Source: Cristatella mucedo
Lineage: Eukaryota; Bryozoa; Phylactolaemata; Cristatellidae
Reading direction: 5' to 3'
Assembly (NCBI GenBank): GCA_009760855.2
Contig: WPIO01000014.1
Span: forward strand, 6,733,501-6,797,500
DNA length: 64,000 bases
The notes beneath the pieces were generated by a model. It ran no database searches. It was not told where the DNA came from and was given only the letters and a program-made list of their open reading frames with translations. Shown here piece after piece: positions 56,960-64,000 of this stretch. Positions within the stretch are counted from its first letter, which is position 1. Each line of letters opens with the position of its first letter. The translations under genes and the position numbers were made by a program.

Positions 56960-57259
56960 CCCTATTCTTGTCCATATCTGCATTCGTATCCATGTCCCTG
57001 TCCCTATCTCTGTCTCTATATCCCTATTTCTATATTCATCACTCCATCACCTTCTCTCCGTACGTCTTCGTCTGCATCTGCATCTTCGAATCCATCCCCA
57101 TGAATATTTCTAGCTCAATCTACATCTTGCTGCTGAACATTTCCCTTCCCTCTCCATCACTCTGCCAATCTTCCTATCTTGCTTTCTCTCTCGTTCCCCA
57201 TTTCTTTTGCCTACTTCTTTATCCATCTACGTTTAGCTCCACTCTCCTTCTCCCTATCT

Positions 57260-57337
<78 letters not shown>

Positions 57338-57362
57338 CTCTCTCTCTAGCTCTCTCTATCTT
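56960..57362. repeat. CT-rich tract with (CT)n core
   Basis: Degenerate TCTCTATC-type units lead into pure (CT)n at about 57262-57353. The 178-codon Ser/Leu frame over it is a composition artefact. Confidence 0.9.
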
Positions 57363-57639
57363 TATAACAAACTCACACTCGGCCCCCAAGTCATCGCTGT
57401 CTGTTTGTTTGTCCACTCTCTGCACTTTTTATTGATGTGCAAGTTGCCGGTATCCACAGAAAAAATCCACTGGGTAGAATTTCTCCGCCTCAGTCAATTA
57501 TACGCGCCGACGAATCGTGCTATAATGATAACCTCTTCGGCGAGACTAGCGATGCTCACAGGTTAACTGTAATTGTTTATGTGTGGTTGAATAACTCGTC
57601 GGGTAGCCATCGCACCGAACTGTCTATCAAGCTCCGAAC

Positions 57640-57832
57640 ATAATAATAATACTAATAATAATAATCCTAGCTGATTAAACAGCCTCTTTTTTATAGCGAC
57701 AGAAGAACCTTTACGGCTTTCGCCATCGCTTGCAATGGCGATAAAGGATCGCCCACCGCAGGAATCGAACACACGACCTCGTGATCAAGGTCGTGAAAGC
57801 AACCACCTTACGTAGTGTGCCATCACGGCTCA
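57640..57832 (-). mobile_element. SINE-B with (AAT)n tail
   Basis: (AAT)n, AGCTGATTAAACAGCCTCTT, GAACCTTTACGGCTTTCGCC, B box CAGGAATCGAACACACGACC, head AACCACCTTACGTAGTGTGC. Near full length. Confidence 0.9.
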
Positions 57833-58429
57833 TCCAATAGGGACTGAGGCTGTAGCACGACCGCTACTCAGGACTGCTGTCCGGATTGAATGCTAACGAG
57901 CAGCCAATGAATTCAACCGCAAAGCACCCTAAGCAGCCTAAAGTATCCTGTCTCTTGGCAAGATTCGGCTGCAGAAACTCTACCTGCGACATTTCGCTCG
58001 CGAAAAATTTGAATTTATGCAGGCATCACTCGGGTTCCATCTATTAGCAGCAGATACAGCAATTGCCGGGGTCTTAAAACAACACCCTCTTCCAGAAAAT
58101 GTCACGTTTCCTAAGCTAATGAAGACCGTGTACCTAGCAGTTTAAGGTTGTCGACTGCTGTACCTTAAAATAGCCACTGGTTCTATAATCTACATGTGTG
58201 ACGTGTGCAAGCAATTCCTTGTTACTCATGTCTGATGCGCCGTGCTTCCTAGATAAAGCATCTGATCTTGGCAATACCGTTATGTCAGCTATCAGTCTTT
58301 TAGCATCACCACACTAAGAACTACTCGACTGTTTCCGTTTGAGAGATACCGATAGAGTTTGTGCATGCCTACCGGTGAATAGGCAGCTGCTAGCCAGCGG
58401 TGTCCCTAACCATTACAGAGTTAATAATA
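57833..58429. other. unassigned
   Basis: No gene or repeat was recognised. Confidence 0.35.
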
Positions 58430-61035
58430 GCAATAAGAATAATAAGAATAATAATGCACTTGATAACGTGCCCTTAGAGAACTAAATCTCTTCCTAGGCG
58501 CTTTACATTTGCTGCAAAGGAAATCGCGATTAAATCGTGAGTAATATCATGCTTCATAAACAACATGAACAATGTGGTGAGGGGTGATATGCACAGGGTC
58601 AGCATGCAAATGTGGTTAGTGGCAGCATGCACAGTGTCAGCACGCATAAGCACATCAAGGACGAATCACAGGCACCCACTAAAGGCTGTCCTAAATAGGT
58701 GTGTTTTTAAGTTCTTTTTAAACGTGGTCAAGTCAGGGGATGTTCTGACGCAAGTCGGGAGGGAGTTTCAGGCTTTGGGAGCATACGAACTAAATGCACG
58801 GTCTCCAAAGGATTTGAGATTTGTACGAGGTAGTGGTAAACTGTTGGATTCCAAAAAGCGGGTGGTACGATGCTTGGGCTGCTGAGGGAGTAGATCTGAG
58901 AGATAGGCTGGAGCCAAAGAATGAAGTGACCTAAAAGTGAGCGATACAACTTTGAAGTCGATGCGTTGCTTGACTGGTAGCCAGTGCAGGTCGGCGAGAA
59001 GTGGTGTGATGTGGCAACTGCGACGTTCACGGCAAACAAGCCTAGCTGCAGAGTTTTGCAGTTTTGCACAAGTTGCAATCGCCTGATTGCACATGCCGGT
59101 AGGCCAATAAGCAGCAAGTTACAGAAATCAAGTCGGGATGTCACAAATGCATGGGTCAATTTAGACGTGGTATCCTTATCTAAACAAGCCCGAATTTTAG
59201 CAATGTTATGTAGCTGAAAGAAGGCAGACTTGACTGTGGAGCTGATGTGGTCGTCTAACGAGAGGTCACTTTGGAACATGACACCTAGATTTCGAGCTGA
59301 ATCGACAGGAGATATGCTGACAGTGCCAATTTTGAGCGTCAGCCTTTCCAATTTCTGAATCGCACTGGGTTTGCCCATAATTAGTAAGCTAGTTTTATCA
59401 TCGTTTAGTTTTAGAAAATTTGCTGCCATCCATGTGTGGATGTCACCAATACATGCAGCAAGTGAGTTGAGAGAATTTGAGGTGCTCGAAGGCTGGGAGG
59501 GATCAAAGCAAAGGTACAACTGAGTGTCATCCGCATAAAAGTGGAAGTCTAGATTGTGCTTCGCAATCACATCAGCAAGAGGGAGAGTATAAACCGTGAA
59601 AAGAACCGGACCTAGCACGGAGCCCTGAGGTACCCCATACTTAAGAGATTCCTCGGATGATCTTTGTCCATTCACGTCGATACTCTGGAGTATCGGAGTC
59701 TCCCACTGATATATGATCTGATCCATTGTAGAGCAATGCCAGTGATGCCCAGGCGAGATGAGAGGCGCTCTAGAAGAACTTTGTGATCGATAAAAATCGA
59801 TCAAAAGCTGCCGAAAGATCGAGCAAAACATGCAGAGGCACTTTACCTACGTCTGCATTCCTAAGTAGGTCGTTGTACACCCTAAGCAATGCTGACTCTG
59901 TGGAGTGATTAGCTCTAATGCCAGACTGGAACTTACGAGCAAGGTTTGAGGTTTAAATATATGAGTTCAGCTGGTCTGCCATGACCCATTCCAGTGTCTT
60001 AGATAGGAATGGTAGAAGGGAGACTGGGCGGTAGTTTCTCAAGTTTTCTTGGTCCAGTGTCGCTTTCTTGAAAAGTGGCCTGACTAGAACTTTTTTGAAA
60101 GGTGCTGGGACATGACCTGAGGCTAATGACATATTAATGATGTTAGTTATGCATGGCAGCAGCAGATCAATGCAGCGTAGGAGCAGGACAAAGAGAATAG
60201 GGTCCAGGACTTGTTGTCTTCTTTGATTGAGATACGAACTCCAGGACTAGATCACTAGTGACCTGCTTAAATGTAGATATTGAGGTGCAGCAAGGAATCG
60301 AGGAACAGCATTCTAGTGGATATGTAGTCATCGCAGGGATGGACTCCCTGGTGTGTTCTATCTTCTGCACAAAGAATCGAGAGAGCGATCAGCTAGATCA
60401 TCACAAGGATCATCAGGTAACGAGCTAATCTGGGAGCGGTTGAGGAAATGGTTGATCGTCGGCATCGGCATTTTTGGATTGTGCATCTGTGATTCAACAA
60501 TATTTTTATAGAAGCTAGACTTGGCCTTGGCTAGGATCGATTGGTACGACCTACAGTAGTCTTCATATGCCTGTCGATGGACATCAGTCCAGATCGTTTG
60601 TATGCTTTTCAAGCTTTCGCTTAGTAGACCTGGCTAGTTTAATGTCTGTGGTAAACCATAGGCCGTCTGGGTGGGGGCTCACAGTGCGCTTTGTCAGAGG
60701 TGCAAACTCGTCGAGCGTGCCAGCTAGTGTCGTGTTGTAGCTCTCTACCAATGATGACAGATCGGAGGGAGGACTGCGCAGCAGAGGCGAAGCAGATATT
60801 CTCGCACGGACCGCATCGATGTCAAGGGTCTTGAGGTTTCGCGATTCACAGGTTATTTTAGAGGAGGAGGTGGGCACACACTGTTGATTGAATGAGATCT
60901 GCATGTGGTCAGATAAGCAGGACTTGGTAATAATTGTTGACAAAGTGCTGTTGTATGAGAAAATCTGGTCGAGTGTGTGACCCTTGATGTGAGTAGGGCC
61001 ATGCACATAAGCCAATGTCTTGGTCTCACCCGAAA
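58430..61035 (-). mobile_element. L2-A LINE, longest copy (endonuclease end to 3' tail)
   Basis: From the right: the endonuclease C-terminal part (VHGPTHIKGHTLDQIF and SDHMQISFNQ near 60920-60995), a linker (DGLWFTTDIKLARSTKRKLE, TINHFLNRSQISSLPDD), the RT N-terminal part (LRNYRPVSLLPF near 60040, then SGIRANHSTESALLRVYND), GVPQGSVLGPVLFTVYTLPL, FYADDTQLYLCFD near 59540, LNDDKTSLLIMGKPSA, the C-terminal block, the 3' UTR and (AAT)n tail. Frameshifts near 60590, 60170, 59950 and 59090 and a rearranged DHKVL segment near 59790 show it is inactive. It gives the domain order endonuclease-RT typical of CR1/L2 ORF2. Confidence 0.93.
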
Positions 61036-61235
61036 ACAAGCTACCGATAGTGGCAGTAGTCTATCGTTCACCAGGTACCAAATCCTCCTTTATCTCAGGT
61101 TTCTCCGATCTCGTTTCGATTCTGTGTATAAGAAATTGATCCTTCCTCGTTATTGGGGATTTCGTTGACTTTGATAACTTATCCGACACCTTCAGCCCTG
61201 AATTGTGTGCATTGACTGACCCGAAGTTCGTTTTT
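61036..61235 (+). mobile_element. inverted 5' segment of the L2-A copy (endonuclease part)
   Basis: The plus strand codes KLPIVAVVYRSPGTKSSFIS and, after one frameshift, LVIGDF-VDFDNLSDTF: the APE-type endonuclease YRPPG and GDF(N) region that should lie upstream of the minus-strand VHGPTH block. Orientation flips at about 61020-61040. The element end to the right is uncertain. Confidence 0.75.
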
Positions 61236-61412
61236 CTTCGAGCGTAGAAGAAGCGTGCGAATTGGCCGAATAAATATCGCCGTATAAGCGTACCATGGCT
61301 GTCCAAGGAAAGCATCCAGCTTTTTGCTAGCGATACTATTCCGCGACATCTACTCCATCGGACACTTTTGTCAAGCGAACACATTCTTTATCTAGCCCTC
61401 ATCGAGAGCATA

Positions 61413-61413
<1 letters not shown>

Positions 61414-61462
<49 letters not shown>
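61414..61462. repeat. (CT)n microsatellite
   Basis: About 49 bases of pure CT. Confidence 0.97.
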
Positions 61463-61465
<3 letters not shown>

Positions 61466-61856
61466 ACTCACCGGGCAGCCTTATCTGCCTGCTTCTGTGC
61501 CTCTACCGTGAGAGTGTGTAATGTACACTTTACTGCTGAAAATTTGCTATATATTTAGAGTGCACGCCCTAGCAGCAGCAAGGCTCTCTCGATCCTAGAA
61601 AGAAGGGCGTCAGACAGAGTGAATCCGCCTCTCGGTGAAGCACTTGCAAGAAGAATCCCCTAGATAAGGAGGATTCGTGCTCAATTACTGCATCCTATTT
61701 GGTTGCAGCTATTTTTTAATCCATAAGCTGTATATTTTCCGAGTACTAAGTTGAAATTAAACGAACAGGAAGTAGCACAAATGGGCTGTGAACTAAGTCG
61801 GTAGTCGCATAACTCTTGAGCACGCGAGCAGATAAATACTTAAAATCTGACTCATT
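61463..61856. other. unassigned
   Basis: Nothing recognised. Confidence 0.35.
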
Positions 61857-61962
61857 TGTATTACGAGAACTTAATATCTAATCTCGGCTCTCTACGTATG
61901 CCGCAGGGCTCGAGCCCACGAACTTGGTCATTAAAGGTGAGTGCCTCACCCTTGGGCAAATA
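61857..61962 (-). mobile_element. SINE-A, partly duplicated in the inverted repeat
   Basis: GAGAACTTAATATCTAATCT, GTATGCCGCAGGGCTCGAGC and head GGTGAGTGCCTCACCCTTGG. Its head half (from 61919) is copied in inverse at 63077-63123. Confidence 0.8.
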
Positions 61963-62259
61963 TACTTATTCGCCTTCACTCATGATTTCTAAGTTCAATT
62001 TCCTCAGCAAGTGAGGCTCCACCTGATAAGAATCAAAGACAATAACTCAGTCGTTGTACTGCTCCTAGGCTTTACTGTCGGCTTAGACGCGTGAGGCGCC
62101 CCCTTTCACGGGCTGCACCGCAGGCGATTCATGAGCTGCACCTGGTAGAGAGCAGAGCGAGAGCAGCTGAGATTTATGACGACTGACGCCCCCAATGTCA
62201 CGTGGCCAAGAGCAATCTACGCCAGCCGACGACCGCCCGCGTTTGACTGGTCGTCCGCG
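61919..62259 (+). repeat. left arm of a 341-bp inverted duplication
   Basis: Pairs with 62783-63123, equal length, with 6 mismatches counted by eye (about 98% identity). It starts inside the SINE-A head and ends at GTCGTCCGCG. It contains CACGTGG (E-box) and an ATG at 62176 opening MTTDAPNVTWPRAIYASRRP. Confidence 0.95.
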
Positions 62260-62782
62260 CATTTTTGCGCCGAATTGCGAAATGAAAAACAGCGGCGGTT
62301 CCAAAGCACTTGGCTACGAGCCGATTGCGAATATCGACTTTCCAGAAACGGATAGAGAACCATAGAGAGGATGCGAATTAGCCGTCATACCATACGACGT
62401 ACCGTCAGCAATTTCCGGCTTACCGACCACAATTCTGGACAGGCTTTTATAGACATGTAAGCGATGCAGCATCCTAGTTTTCTAAGACATCGTTGTTAGC
62501 AGTGTAAAGGGGAAGCGTGAGGCCGAATGTAGTTAGCTGTTCTGATTAAAAATGTCACGATTCTCTACTTGTTAATTACCCTCTCGGTCCAAGTATGGCT
62601 GTAGCATGCCTACATATCCAGTTATTTGAATGAAATGACGTGAATGTGAGAGACTTCATTTTGGAAACAGGCTAGTTAGCCTGCAAGGACACTCGCCTGC
62701 CAAAGAGACAGATGGATCTTTTTACCGAAAGCGCCGTTAGCGAAGAAGAAAGGTTGTCAGGACGAAAATAGGCGAAGAAATT
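62260..62782. other. spacer between inverted arms
   Basis: 523 bases. A short ATG frame at 62282 (MKNSGGSKALGYEPIANIDF, stop after 27 codons) lies just past the left arm. No repeat or known gene was recognised. Confidence 0.5.
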
Positions 62783-63123
62783 CGCGGACGACCAGTCAAA
62801 CGCGGGCGGTCGTCGGCTGGCGTAGATTGCTCTTGGCCACGTGACATTGGGGGCGTCAGTCGTCATAAATCTCAGCTGCTCTCGCTCTGCTCTCTACCAG
62901 GTGCAGCTCATGAATCGCCTGCGGTGCAGCCCGTGAAAGGGGGCGCCTCACGCGTCTAAGCCGACTGTGAAGCCTAGGAGCAGTACAGCGACTGAGTTAT
63001 TGTCTTTGATTCTTATCAGGTGGAGCCTCACTTGCTGAGGAAATTGAACTTGGAAGTCATGAGTGAAGGCGAATAAGTATATTTGCCCAAGGGTGAGGCA
63101 CTCACCTTCAATGACCAAGTTCG
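62783..63123 (-). repeat. right arm of a 341-bp inverted duplication
   Basis: Reverse complement of 61919-62259. On the minus strand the same N-terminal frame opens at 62866 and continues into the spacer as NFFAYFRPDNLSSSLTALSV, ending at 62672. Confidence 0.95.
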
Positions 63124-63395
63124 CATTTTTCATTTCATTTCGCGGTGATTCATTTCGCTGCCAACAACATCTGACCTCGACATTTGGAGTAGGGCAGTTT
63201 AGCATTTTATCCGCTGGTGCGGAATGCCGGGAACAATTGACAATGTAGCGGCTTTTGGACTGTGATTCAAATTCAAGGAGGGTCTGCGACGAATGAAGTC
63301 TGATACCCTTCTCCGACCGGCTGAGCTCTCCTCATGCAAGGATGCTTCAGTGCATCCATGCACACAAAGCGTGGCCATAAACGGACACTATAATG

Positions 63396-63398
<3 letters not shown>
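63124..63398. other. unassigned
   Basis: No gene or repeat was recognised. Confidence 0.35.
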
Positions 63399-63484
<86 letters not shown>

Positions 63485-63520
63485 ATACACAAACACACAC
63501 ATACACACACACACACACAA
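63399..63520. repeat. (AC)n microsatellite
   Basis: About 120 bases, mostly pure AC; the ORFs over it are artefacts. Confidence 0.97.
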
Positions 63521-63925
63521 ATCATATAAAAGCATGTGAATACGTGCGTAGAAGCCCCAAAACACTCAACACAAGCACGCGTACACATTCCTGTGTGAAT
63601 GCCTTTGGAAGTGTGCAAGTGTGCATTTTTTACTGCGCCTGAATGTTTTGCGCGTTGCGAGTGCGTTCCCCAAGGTGCACGAGTTCTTGAGAGTGCGTTC
63701 GTGGACGCGTGCGTATATGCGTGTGCATGTGCGTGCTTGTGTGTGCGTGCGTGTGACTACTGTAGGAATAAAGATTGGAGCTAGGCATTCAGTTTCATTA
63801 AAAATGATATGCATCCATACATACAGTACACCTGGATTCAGGTCAATCAGGGGAGAGAGAAAATTAAGGAAAAGGCTGTAAGCCCCGTATTACGTATTAC
63901 GTAGAGCGTATTGCATGCCGGAGAG

Positions 63926-64000
63926 CGGTAATCTCGACAGCTCTTTCGATAGAGCACTGGACCGGAAAGCAAAAGATTGCAGGATGCTTCCTGGTCGAGC
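63926..64000 (+). repeat. tRNA-like sequence at the window edge (probable SINE head or pseudogene)
   Basis: AGCTCTTTCGATAGAGCACT-GGAC looks like a tRNA D-arm/A box, and AGATTGCAGGATGCTTCCTG a T-arm region, but the B box differs from GGTTCGANTCC at several bases. It is cut by the window end, so a true tRNA cannot be claimed. Confidence 0.4.

Noticed and set aside
56899-57435. 178-codon Ser/Leu-rich frame
   Set aside because: It follows a CT-rich tract and has no splice or family support.
63273-63618. Val/Cys and His/Thr frames near the right edge
   Set aside because: Same artefact of (AC)n.

Overview
The window is animal nuclear DNA: split genes with GT-AG introns, no dense ORFs, many non-LTR retrotransposon and tRNA-derived SINE remnants, and long (AC)n, (CT)n and (CAG)n tracts. 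The reverse transcriptase fragments are of the CR1/L2 type, which is common in invertebrates. The exact lineage cannot be read from the sequence.

Host genes. The clearest is a LAS1L (LAS1-like ribosome biogenesis nuclease) gene on the minus strand. Eight exons between 36136 and 25582 join with matching phases and carry the HEPN motif R-H-E-A-A-H; its 3' end is unresolved. A second minus-strand gene (45515-42076) has three joined exons, but I do not recognise its product. A third (52407-51549, minus) looks like a two-exon gene for a 101-residue protein with two hydrophobic segments. Less certain exons lie at 15848-16120 (+), 16804-16980 (+) and 6321-6733 (-).

Repeats. I separate three L2-like LINE families by their 3' ends. 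L2-A ends in an AAGTTCTCTGAGRGCGCT stem region followed by (ATT)n. L2-B ends in an ACATT-type tail. L2-C is older and more decayed. Two SINE families share a related tRNA-like head. SINE-A ends in an L2-like tail and SINE-B ends in a different GCTGCTAAATCAGCT-type tail.

Layout. 1-5370: a nested LINE cluster, an LTR-like remnant and a decayed L2-C. 5371-7265: a possible terminal exon. 7266-14215: LINE and SINE nest. 14216-25000: sparse DNA with two plus-strand candidate exons, a MITE-like piece and a solo-LTR-like piece. 25045-36136: LAS1L with TE-filled introns. 36570-41112: SINEs and a three-level LINE nest. 42076-45515: the unknown three-exon gene. 46072-50378: CAG tract, minisatellite, L2-C and L2-A. 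51549-52407: the small membrane-protein candidate. 52895-58430: scattered repeats. 58430-61235: the longest L2-A copy, with an inverted 5' end. 61857-63123: a SINE and a 341-bp inverted duplication. 63399-64000: (AC)n and a tRNA-like edge sequence.

The host genes show no evident functional link beyond proximity. The main story is a LAS1L locus inside a region repeatedly hit by L2-type elements and their SINEs.
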